Shown: one piece after another, positions 8,340-16,236 of the stretch | How the letters are laid out: each line of letters begins with the position of its first letter | Numbering within the stretch: the stretch's first letter is position 1 | IMG/VR virus record: IMGVR_UViG_3300002514_000029 | Coordinates: 1 to 35,864 of that record | Direction: 5' to 3' (one strand) | Length of the DNA stretch: 35,864 nt | DNA from: a virus | Translations under genes and position numbers: made by a program | Notes under the pieces: model-generated | Databases searched by the model: none | What the model saw: the letters and a program-made list of their open reading frames with translations, nothing else | Told to the model about the DNA's origin: nothing

Positions 8340-10101
8340 CTCCAAATTCTTGTACAAAGTTTAGGGTATCTGCGCTATAACCATGTAATAGTGGTTCTAC
8401 CATAAATTTAATCCCTAAATAAGGGTAATGTGCATCGTTTAAGTATGGATAACTAACACCAATTTTCTTAAAACCACCAATTTCTTCATAAAAACCTATA
8501 GGTAGTATTGGTCTCCATCTATGCGTTGCCTCTGATTGTAAATATCTAGAGTATTGTGGTGAAGTAGTAAAATCGTCATTTGATTGTATGGTGTCCGAAA
8601 ATTTTCTTATCGGTATTCTATAATGTGGTTGATACTTTTGTTTAGATAGTACGGTAGTTGAAGCTCCTACCTCTACCATAGCATCGGTGTTAAACTTTAA
8701 CGCGTGCCCTATTTCGGAGATAACATATTCTTTTAGTTCGTGTGGGTTATACTCTACAAAAGCTCCTCTAAAGATATCCCCTTTAACTGGTAAATTTATT
8801 CCGGATATACCATTTTGTGTTAATCGTGTAGGGTTAATTGCGTTATCTATAGATGGGTCTACATGACCCGTATGTCTAAAATTCCAATCCCAACCATACC
8901 CAGCTGGAGAAAAATTAGGTGCGGATACAAAGTCCCAAACTAAATTACGATTTGTGGTGAATATAGTTAAGTAAAAGTCGCTTACAGGTCTATTTAGATT
9001 ATCGTAATATACTTCACGGTCTATATCTACATTACAATTCCATAAATATGATTTGAAATCTTCTCTAATAACTGTTTTAGTTGTATTATCTGGTGTCTTA
9101 GCAGCATGAAAAACCCTCCCTTCTTTTCTATATATACCTTCCTCAAAACCAGCATTATCTAAAGTATAATCATTACTGTTTGTAATTAATTTATGTTCAT
9201 GTACATAGTATTGTGACATTGTTTCAGCACTATTTCTTATATTACTTATTCTTTTAATGGTACCAACGTCATTTTGTCCTATAATATTTACCGGATATCC
9301 TACCATGTTTATATTTAAAACATATTTTTTACTATTTGTTAGTGTGCTACCTAAAAAATCAACCTTAAATATATTTTCCTGTTTACTAAGTGGTACACCA
9401 CCATAGGTGTATTCTACATCCAACGAACTAATTATGTTAGCTGCCCCTATTGGTGTTGGGGTTGATTGTAATTGTATATATTCACCAGGTTTAATATTAT
9501 GTGGTACTGGACAGGTTAGTCTAGCTACTAGTTGGCCATCTGGTGTGTTACCACTAATAATTTCTGCCTCAAATGGTATCCCGTCAGCTGCTATAAAATT
9601 CATACCTGCTGAACCAACATAATCGCTATAATATGTCATTGATTGTCCTGTATTAGCTGAATATACATAAGATATGTATGTTACCCAATTATCTTGATAG
9701 GCGTCCATTGCTGTATATGTATTAGCTATTATAGATAACCCATATCTTTTTGGTGGTATAAAATCAAATGTCATTGCTGGTGGGGTGCCTATACATGGAG
9801 TTGCGGAACATCCAATCCAATCTGGTATAAAATACATATTTTCAAGATAGTTAACATCAGTTGATTCTCCACTTATAACATTATTGTAAACCACATCTAT
9901 TTTACCATATAATCTATACGTACTAGAATATTCTCTTTCCGCTTCAAATTGGTCTACTAGATTTAATGAACGATTTCTATCACCTTGTATTAAAGTTCTT
10001 CTATCTGAAGTAATTAGTGGTGTTAAAGATACGTCTTTGTTTTGTGAACCAGCGTACCGTGAAGCTCCTCTAACTATTCTTATGTTCTTTTCGTTACTCA
10101 T
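8326..10101 (-). CDS. Unknown virion-type protein, 591 aa
   Basis: It starts at ATG 10101, sharing one base with the stop of the 1172-aa gene (TAATG), an arrangement that usually means translational coupling. Residues 1-60 are basic and polar (MSNEKNIRIVRGASRYAG). The rest is Tyr/Asn-rich with many short beta-like stretches and few cysteines. There is no signal peptide and no clear membrane segment. It is third in the run gp25-like, gp6-like, 1172 aa, this gene. In T4 the genes after gp6 are gp7 and gp8, so by position only it could be a wedge component. I cannot support sequence homology to gp8, which is much shorter (about 334 aa). Function unknown. Confidence 0.85.
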   Translation of the reverse strand: MSNEKNIRIVRGASRYAGSQNKDVSLTPLITSDRRTLIQGDRNRSLNLVDQFEAEREYSSTYRLYGKIDVVYNNVISGESTDVNYLENMYFIPDWIGCSATPCIGTPPAMTFDFIPPKRYGLSIIANTYTAMDAYQDNWVTYISYVYSANTGQSMTYYSDYVGSAGMNFIAADGIPFEAEIISGNTPDGQLVARLTCPVPHNIKPGEYIQLQSTPTPIGAANIISSLDVEYTYGGVPLSKQENIFKVDFLGSTLTNSKKYVLNINMVGYPVNIIGQNDVGTIKRISNIRNSAETMSQYYVHEHKLITNSNDYTLDNAGFEEGIYRKEGRVFHAAKTPDNTTKTVIREDFKSYLWNCNVDIDREVYYDNLNRPVSDFYLTIFTTNRNLVWDFVSAPNFSPAGYGWDWNFRHTGHVDPSIDNAINPTRLTQNGISGINLPVKGDIFRGAFVEYNPHELKEYVISEIGHALKFNTDAMVEVGASTTVLSKQKYQPHYRIPIRKFSDTIQSNDDFTTSPQYSRYLQSEATHRWRPILPIGFYEEIGGFKKIGVSYPYLNDAHYPYLGIKFMVEPLLHGYSADTLNFVQEFGDVCE

Positions 10102-13100
10102 TACAATACGGTATTTGATAGTTCTTCATCAACATATTTACGTACGAATACGTTGAATGCGGTTTGCCCTGGTCTTAGACCAAAGTAATAAAATACTGGT
10201 TGTGAAAAATTTATATGTGTTGGTGATGTTGGGGTTAGTATTGGTCTCGCCATAGATGAAAACATGTCATCTTGGTAGTCTCCCACAATAAGTGGGTCTG
10301 TACCCCAAGGAGACATGTAAGGACCAAACGTACCTCCATTACCCCAAGTATCATAGTAATACTCACCCAATGTTCCATCCCAATCATTTTTCCAAGTACC
10401 AAACATATTACCTGGTGCACCTTCCATATGCCAAGGATAAAATGGCACTTCTTGTGAGGATGATGCTAAATCTAAGGTTAAACAGTCTATTAAGTCTTGT
10501 CCCGACATAATAACTTGTGTGGACGCGGTATACATAATTGGTTCCCACTTAATATCATACATTGGGTTTGTAACATTAATTGCGTTAGGTACGTAAGGAC
10601 CACCTGTACCTCCTTGTGCCGGAGTGTTGCCGTTATGTGGTACCGGATATTCTAATTGAGCGTTATCTGCAGGTGTTGTTGTTGGTCCTGTTGGGCAATC
10701 ACATTCTGTACCACTCGTATTACTTTCATATCCATATACGCCTACCATACAATTTTGCATTAATGCCTGTGCTACATCACCACCAATTTCTTTTTCAGGT
10801 CTTGGGAAAAATGTTCGTAGGACCATGTTGGGATTATCCATTTTAATGTTATATGAATCTGAAACTAAATCTGTTATGTCTTGGAATGAGGTGCTACCTA
10901 GTTGGTCTGTTACTGAGCATTCTGTGGCAAATCTTTCGTCTAAACATATTTGTTGTATACATTGATTTCTAGAGCCCATATCTACAATTGTTGTTGGAAA
11001 TAGAATATGTCTATCCATATCTCCAGTTGAATGGTTGTAGGAACTATTGTTTCCTGCTTGCCACCAAGGACTATATACACCATCATCATCACCCATAAAA
11101 GCACCTGGGGTTGCTAGATTTGTATTCTGTGCTGGGCAAGACCTATAATAAAATACGTGGTCTATTGGGTGTACATATACCACTTTTCTACAGTAACTGG
11201 AATTTTCGTAAGTATCGTGAACATCACCTTTCTTATCAGTAAATCCATTTACAGCAAATTGTAGTTTTGCTTTAAACTGGTATTGGTATAAAAACCCGTT
11301 AACCCAATTATTTTCCCAGAAATAATTCATAATACCATTACATAATGCTACTGCTACTTTCTCTCTACGTATGTATTCCCTTATTACCTTCATGTTGAAG
11401 TTTTGTGGTAGACATGCCATGTTAATACATATTATTTTGACATAACATCCTCCACCAGCATATTCATTCCATCCGTCTACACCAGCAGAAGAACCAGTTC
11501 CATCAAAAGTAGAGTCATAACCATAGTTATCCGGACAACATATTTCATCATCTTCTTGATAATCTGGACAACAAATATCATCGCCCCAGATAAGAATATT
11601 AAATATGCTTGGACAATTTGTACAATCACCTACCGGACAGGGTTGATTATTAATCCCTGGTGAAGCTCCACCACAATTAGTATCCAATAATGAACAACAC
11701 GTACTTAGGGAAAGGTCCATCATATCTGAATTCGCTCCCGCTCTACATTTACATCTCTCGCATTCTGGGTATTTCTGTTGGTGTAGAGAATAAAGGACTA
11801 TCCCAAATCTAAATCCGAAATAACTACATCCGTCAGGTTCTCCTTGACAACTACTTTGTAGGAATTGTATCCTTCCACACCCTAAATCTTGTGCAAAATC
11901 ATATAAGTCTGAGAAGGGGTACCAACTAAAACCCCAAATAGAAAAACCAATCGGTATTAGGAAACATATTAGATAACAGAGTACAGTTATAATTAAAAAA
12001 ACGAAAAAGAATACTATACTTACTATTAGTGCTATAATAGCGGCTAGAGCTTGTAAAAAGAAAAATAGTCCTTGTAGTATTGTTAATAAAAACATGTACA
12101 ACATTATTATGAATTTATTTCTCCTTACAGCACTATTTATAGGGAAAAACATTGCGCTTGTTGCACATTGTTGTGCCGCCTCCGGCATTATTTCTTTAAC
12201 ACCAATAAATTGCCTTCTACCAGAATGTTTTACGTGGTCATGAAATTGGGCTGGAGTATATACCCTATTAAAGGTCATATCATAAAAATAATCTTTAGCG
12301 GCCGGCATTAACTCCTGTTGTGCATGTGGTGGATAGTCAGAATATTTTACACTAAAAGCATAGGACCTATAATCGATACCAGGCCAATCACCTGCTAATT
12401 CTCTATTATATTCTCTTAGATTGGGTAATAAGTAGGAGGCTCTTCTAGCAAACCTTGCACTTCCACTTGCTTGTTCTGGTCTAACTCTAAACCTTACTCT
12501 AGCTCGAGTTGCAACACCAACTTCTGGGTCATAAGATAATACTAAATCACCAAATTCGTCTGTTGTTATATGGTCTAAATTCATTGGTATGTGCTCCAAC
12601 CAAGCTCCGGTGGAGTCTATAACTCTACCACCATTCGCTAAATAATACCTTTCTAAAAGTGGTACTGTCCCTCCTGTAGATGCAGACCCATATCCATATG
12701 CCCACTCGTCAAAAGTTGTGAATGGGGTATATCGAATGCAATCTATTATTCCTGGTTGGGTTACCAAACTACACAGTTCTCCCATGTGTTTTTTAGGTCT
12801 GCAGTTTTTGTTTACGAAATCTTTATCTGTATCTGTTCCTGTACTGCCCATAAAAACAGCTGTCGGGTCTATTCTAATCCCTGAAACCCCCAAATCAAAG
12901 TCTACTCTAGTTATCGCGGCTTGGCATTCGTCTTCGTCACCCCAAAAAGGATTTACCTCAATCACTTTAGTTTGGTTAACTATCTGAGGTAGAGTGTCTA
13001 TTTCATTATCACCCCTAAACCTTGGTCCGTCAAAATCTGACTCTGGAGCCCCTTTAATTTTAAAGTCTTCTGGTAACATAGAAAAACACCCAATATCACT

Positions 13101-13619
13101 TAAGTCTACATCCATTACAATTGACTGTGAACCAGTAGGTACACCATAAATCATAAAATCTCCAGCTTCATTTGTTTTTGCTGTGAATTTATAATATTTT
13201 TTAAATACGTACTCAACCTCTTGTTGGGTAAGTACGTCATTTAGTCTTGGGAAGGTTCCTACTGGTATGTGACAAACGAAATTTGGGTCTTTACTTAATA
13301 GGTTGTACCTTATACCTTCATCATTTTTATCAAATGGTTGTTTGTATGGGTATATTTGTTTAATTACCTCATTCTCTTCGTCCACACCGTCTAATGGTAT
13401 GAATATAGAAACTTTTGCGTTAGGGATACCAAAACCACCGTTAACAATGACTCTACCACAAACAACACCAAAATCAGCACACATTCTAGTGTATACCTCT
13501 CTTTGGGTTAACGATAGACTTAAGATTTCTAATAAATCAAAATCTTGTTTTAGTTCAAATGTTAAATTTTGGTCTTTACCGACCTCGGTTCTTACCCTAA
13601 ATGATTTGCTTTCTGACAT
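10101..13619 (-). CDS. Large virion-type protein, 1172 aa, with hydrophobic segment and Cys-rich region
   Basis: It starts at ATG 13619 after a 70-bp gap. Residues about 55-185 look like a carboxypeptidase-regulatory/Ig-like fold: GRVIVNGGFGIPNAKVSIF, then TNEAGDFMIYGVPTGS. Residues about 500-562 form a nearly unbroken hydrophobic stretch rich in Phe, Ile and Leu, long enough for two or three membrane helices. A Cys-rich region follows (about 575-700) with C-x-x-C pairs and two ICCPD repeats. The C-terminal third is Tyr/Trp/Asn-rich. It lies immediately after the gp6-like wedge gene, where T4 has gp7 (1032 aa), so a large wedge protein is a positional guess; I see no sequence proof. The membrane-type segment is unusual for such a protein and could act on the host membrane during infection. 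The function is unknown. Confidence 0.88.
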   Translation of the reverse strand: MSESKSFRVRTEVGKDQNLTFELKQDFDLLEILSLSLTQREVYTRMCADFGVVCGRVIVNGGFGIPNAKVSIFIPLDGVDEENEVIKQIYPYKQPFDKNDEGIRYNLLSKDPNFVCHIPVGTFPRLNDVLTQQEVEYVFKKYYKFTAKTNEAGDFMIYGVPTGSQSIVMDVDLSDIGCFSMLPEDFKIKGAPESDFDGPRFRGDNEIDTLPQIVNQTKVIEVNPFWGDEDECQAAITRVDFDLGVSGIRIDPTAVFMGSTGTDTDKDFVNKNCRPKKHMGELCSLVTQPGIIDCIRYTPFTTFDEWAYGYGSASTGGTVPLLERYYLANGGRVIDSTGAWLEHIPMNLDHITTDEFGDLVLSYDPEVGVATRARVRFRVRPEQASGSARFARRASYLLPNLREYNRELAGDWPGIDYRSYAFSVKYSDYPPHAQQELMPAAKDYFYDMTFNRVYTPAQFHDHVKHSGRRQFIGVKEIMPEAAQQCATSAMFFPINSAVRRNKFIIMLYMFLLTILQGLFFFLQALAAIIALIVSIVFFFVFLIITVLCYLICFLIPIGFSIWGFSWYPFSDLYDFAQDLGCGRIQFLQSSCQGEPDGCSYFGFRFGIVLYSLHQQKYPECERCKCRAGANSDMMDLSLSTCCSLLDTNCGGASPGINNQPCPVGDCTNCPSIFNILIWGDDICCPDYQEDDEICCPDNYGYDSTFDGTGSSAGVDGWNEYAGGGCYVKIICINMACLPQNFNMKVIREYIRREKVAVALCNGIMNYFWENNWVNGFLYQYQFKAKLQFAVNGFTDKKGDVHDTYENSSYCRKVVYVHPIDHVFYYRSCPAQNTNLATPGAFMGDDDGVYSPWWQAGNNSSYNHSTGDMDRHILFPTTIVDMGSRNQCIQQICLDERFATECSVTDQLGSTSFQDITDLVSDSYNIKMDNPNMVLRTFFPRPEKEIGGDVAQALMQNCMVGVYGYESNTSGTECDCPTGPTTTPADNAQLEYPVPHNGNTPAQGGTGGPYVPNAINVTNPMYDIKWEPIMYTASTQVIMSGQDLIDCLTLDLASSSQEVPFYPWHMEGAPGNMFGTWKNDWDGTLGEYYYDTWGNGGTFGPYMSPWGTDPLIVGDYQDDMFSSMARPILTPTSPTHINFSQPVFYYFGLRPGQTAFNVFVRKYVDEELSNTVL

Positions 13620-13634
13620 ACCTTACTTTAATAG

Positions 13635-13641
13635 ATAAATA
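13635..13641 (-). promoter_or_regulatory. TATTTAT box upstream of the 1172-aa gene
   Basis: TATTTAT lies 15 bases before the ATG in the 70-bp gap after the gp6-like gene, in a context (CTATTTATCTATTAAA) resembling the two 16-base motifs. Weak evidence taken alone. Confidence 0.25.
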
Positions 13642-13648
13642 GTTATTC

Positions 13649-13685
13649 TACTAAAACTAATAATAAGTTGTGCTTATTTTTAGTA
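13649..13685. repeat. Imperfect inverted repeat between gp6-like and 1172-aa genes
   Basis: Outer arms TACTAAAA (13649-13656) and TTTTAGTA (13678-13685) and inner arms ATAAG (13663-13667) and CTTAT (13673-13677) pair around a 5-base loop, with a 6-base bulge on one side. The stem is AT-rich, so it would be weak. It could mark an RNA processing or partial termination point between the wedge gene and the next gene. Confidence 0.4.
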
Positions 13686-13689
13686 AAGA

Positions 13690-15531
13690 TTATGAGAAAG
13701 TTGGTTTCTCTGGTTTTTTGATTCGGATAGCTATATCTTTATTAGGGATTCTAATTTGTAGTATCTCATTTGGTTGTGCGTAAATAGTGTCGTCAATTAG
13801 TTGTATTTCTCTATTTGTCTGTGGTATATAAGGCTGTGTAGATATGGATTGTGAATACTCCCCACCAACTTTATTAAATACTTTAATATCAACAATATTT
13901 ATAACACCTGACTGTTCCATAATTAACGCTCTTAAAGAACCTAAGGATACATCAACACCCATTTCAGACCTATCAACATCAAAATAATCACCAACTTTAG
14001 TAATAACATTAGTAACTACTTCTCCTTGATTTGTTGATTGTTCTATTATTAAATCTATGGTAAATCCTATGTCAATAACTTTTGCTGAGCCCACACTAAT
14101 GTAATCATTTAACATTCTATAATTAGATAAGTAGGTGGCTATATTATTTATAAGTGCTTGTGGTACCATAGATGTTAATGCCCCACTTGGTGTGTATGAT
14201 AATACGTTTAACATCACTTTGTTTTCTATCTCAGTTACTCCAACCTTTGCTGCTGCACCAAATACTCCTGGCATTGTCCTTACTTTTGATACATAGTCAT
14301 TTATGGTTACCGCTCTATTTTGAGCTGAAAAATTATATGTTATGTAATTTCTTATTTCTTCCATAGACATTTGGTCTGCACCACCAATTGCTGCTGTTAT
14401 ATTGGTTACCGATAAACTTTGGTCTACGGATTGATTTATTGCTTGACTTGGTCCTGCTACCACAAAATCGTAAGTATTTAGTGTGGTTATTGCTCCTGCA
14501 CCAACATTCGAAGCTTTTCCACCACCAACTCTATATTGTACAAATATGGTACTATTAGCTTTAACCATATCACCTAATGCCATATTATTCAAGAATTTAG
14601 ACATATCTATCTTAACCCCATTTTTACTAAAACTATCTAACAGATTTTGTGGTGTTTCATTTCCACCCCCAAAAGTTAAATGAAAGAATCCTTCTGGTGT
14701 GTATTCTGTTATAAACCTTTGGGTTGCTTTAAGGTATTTACCCACTTTAATTCCAACATCATCTTGTGGTGATGATGGGTCAATAACAAACACTTCTTCT
14801 TGTGCTAACGCGTCCACTTCATACCATCTGTTAGCGGTATTATCCATAAATTCAATATTGGTTGGTAAGCTCTGGTAGCCTGTTCCGTCTTTTTGTATCA
14901 CAGCTGTAACACCCACTACATTATTTTCTGGTAAAAATAGTTTATAAAAAGGTTTAGTTAAGACGTCTGTTATTTCTTTTTTGAATACTTTTGTAACCCC
15001 GTTTACCGCTAGTACTTTTTTAGTTATAGTATAATTTCTTATAATCCCTGTAGGGCCTAAGTTAGGTATTTTAGTTCTATTTACAATACCTTCGTTATTG
15101 TATTGTGTTGAGAAGTCACAGTCTTCCATTAGTTCGAATATATTCCCACCACCTTTAAATTGAGAGCCTCTTCTTAGTAATCCTAGGTATCTAAAGTCTT
15201 CTTTGTCCCCCAAGGCTGGAACTATTATCGAGACTTCACAAACAGTCAAAGATGGTCTATTGCCTGGTATTTTTAACCCATAAGTCCTTGCTAAATTATA
15301 TAAAGAACTCCTTTCTTGTGCATATTGCAAGACTGTCTCTTGGAAGGTTCTGTCTATCTGGAAATTTAGGTTGTCGGCTACTGCAGCATTTAAATCTAAA
15401 AATACCGAGTACATGGACGCGTCATTTGCGTTTTTAATTAAATCGGGATAGTATCTGTTAGTTAATCTAACCAGTTCGTTTCTTATCCCTAAGAAATCTC
15501 TTTCCGTGTATGCTATTTTTTTATCACTCAT
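13690..15531 (-). CDS. Baseplate wedge protein, gp6 / baseplate J-like
   Basis: This is a 613-aa protein. In the family, T4 gp6 joins wedges into the baseplate ring. Recognisable features are the N-terminal start (YTERDFLGIRNELVRLTN), the segment on asynchronous wedge assembly proteins (DLNAAVADNLNFQIDRTFQE, about residues 47-66), and the middle MSMEEIRNYITYNFSAQNRA (about 380-400) followed by TINDYVSKVRTMPGVFGAAA, which is typical of baseplate J-like proteins. T4 gp6 is 660 aa, so the length fits. It starts at ATG 15531, one base after the gp25-like stop, reproducing the common gp25-gp6 pairing of contractile tails. A 70-bp gap with an inverted repeat follows it. Confidence 0.88.
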   Translation of the reverse strand: MSDKKIAYTERDFLGIRNELVRLTNRYYPDLIKNANDASMYSVFLDLNAAVADNLNFQIDRTFQETVLQYAQERSSLYNLARTYGLKIPGNRPSLTVCEVSIIVPALGDKEDFRYLGLLRRGSQFKGGGNIFELMEDCDFSTQYNNEGIVNRTKIPNLGPTGIIRNYTITKKVLAVNGVTKVFKKEITDVLTKPFYKLFLPENNVVGVTAVIQKDGTGYQSLPTNIEFMDNTANRWYEVDALAQEEVFVIDPSSPQDDVGIKVGKYLKATQRFITEYTPEGFFHLTFGGGNETPQNLLDSFSKNGVKIDMSKFLNNMALGDMVKANSTIFVQYRVGGGKASNVGAGAITTLNTYDFVVAGPSQAINQSVDQSLSVTNITAAIGGADQMSMEEIRNYITYNFSAQNRAVTINDYVSKVRTMPGVFGAAAKVGVTEIENKVMLNVLSYTPSGALTSMVPQALINNIATYLSNYRMLNDYISVGSAKVIDIGFTIDLIIEQSTNQGEVVTNVITKVGDYFDVDRSEMGVDVSLGSLRALIMEQSGVINIVDIKVFNKVGGEYSQSISTQPYIPQTNREIQLIDDTIYAQPNEILQIRIPNKDIAIRIKKPEKPTFS

Positions 15532-15532
15532 A

Positions 15533-15997
15533 TTACAAATTTATAATTACAAAATCTCTAGCTTCAAAAACACCACTACCAATACTGTAATCAATACGTA
15601 CCCGTAAAGTGTATTCATTGACTCCGTGTTTTTTATCAGAAAAACTAAATGTCTTTTGGTCTCTCGTTGGGTCTTCTTCTTGAATATCTTCTTCTCTTAG
15701 GTCTTCAGCAGATTTAATCTCTACATCGGTAATATTTAAATTAGGTATGAATTGTTTTACCGCATCTCTAATTTCTAAATCTATAGAAGTTCTGGTTCCT
15801 GTATCCAAAGGTTCAAATATATGTTTCATTAAATTTGTTCCGAATTCGGGTAAAAAATATCTAGAACCTTTTACTGATAAAACTAAATGAACTAAATTAG
15901 ACCTTACTTCATCTTCTGGCAATTCGTTCATATGTAAAAATAGCCCTTCTTGACTATCTTTAAATGGGAATGATATACCGTATTTTGGATTGGGCAT
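15533..15997 (-). CDS. Baseplate wedge subunit, gp25-like
   Basis: This 154-aa protein matches the gp25/GpW family of contractile-tail baseplates, a sheath-initiating wedge component. The core is visible: SRYFLPEFGTNLMKHIFEPL (about residues 45-64) followed by a helix, RTSIDLEIRDAVKQFIPNL, and a C-terminal beta part with YTLRVRIDYSIGSG. A charged insert (about 97-115, EDLREEDIQEEDPTRDQ) makes it slightly longer than T4 gp25 (132 aa). The start is ATG 15997, after a 44-bp gap that carries an AT-rich motif also found upstream of the helicase gene. It is directly followed by the gp6-like gene, as in many phages and related injection machines. Confidence 0.9.
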   Translation of the reverse strand: MPNPKYGISFPFKDSQEGLFLHMNELPEDEVRSNLVHLVLSVKGSRYFLPEFGTNLMKHIFEPLDTGTRTSIDLEIRDAVKQFIPNLNITDVEIKSAEDLREEDIQEEDPTRDQKTFSFSDKKHGVNEYTLRVRIDYSIGSGVFEARDFVIINL

Positions 15998-16001
15998 TGT
16001 T

Positions 16002-16017
16002 TTTTATAATAAATACT
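16002..16017 (-). promoter_or_regulatory. AT-rich motif AGTATTTATTATAAAA upstream of gp25-like gene
   Basis: This is the second copy of the motif (15 of 16 bases equal to the helicase-upstream copy), ending 4 bases before the gp25-like ATG within a 44-bp gap. If it is a promoter box, the transcript leader would be very short and the wedge block could be expressed separately from nrdJ. Confidence 0.35.
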
Positions 16018-16041
16018 TCTAATCTAGGTTTGTTTTCTAGT

Positions 16042-16236
16042 TTAGTTATGTTTAACTTCCTTTCCTTCTTCTTTATGTCCACAATGTGGACATATAATTA
16101 AATTAGGTACTATTTGTTCACTTTTTGGTACGTTATTAGAAAACAAATGGTAGTCAGCAATTGACCACCATTTATTACATTTACCACAATTAAAGTGGTA
16201 TAAAGTTTCTTTACTATATTTGTGTTTCACTGACAC
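16042..16236 (-). CDS. Small zinc-ribbon-like protein, 64 aa
   Basis: It starts at ATG 16236, inside the end of the ribonucleotide reductase gene (23-base overlap in another frame). Two Cys pairs, C-x-x-C at about residues 17-20 (NCGKC) and C-x-x-C at about 49-52 (CPHCG), give a four-Cys zinc-ribbon pattern (inference: one zinc ion). The tail is charged (HKEEGKEVKH). There is no recognisable catalytic motif. The overlap implies co-expression with the reductase; a role with it, or as a small nucleic-acid-binding or transcription-modifying protein, is possible but unproven. Confidence 0.75.
   Translation of the reverse strand: MSVKHKYSKETLYHFNCGKCNKWWSIADYHLFSNNVPKSEQIVPNLIICPHCGHKEEGKEVKHN

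Noticed and set aside
8340-8357. TTG start for the 292-aa gene, giving 298 aa
   Set aside because: The in-frame ATG at 8339 is a stronger start codon and gives the more typical short overlap; the extra six residues add nothing recognisable.
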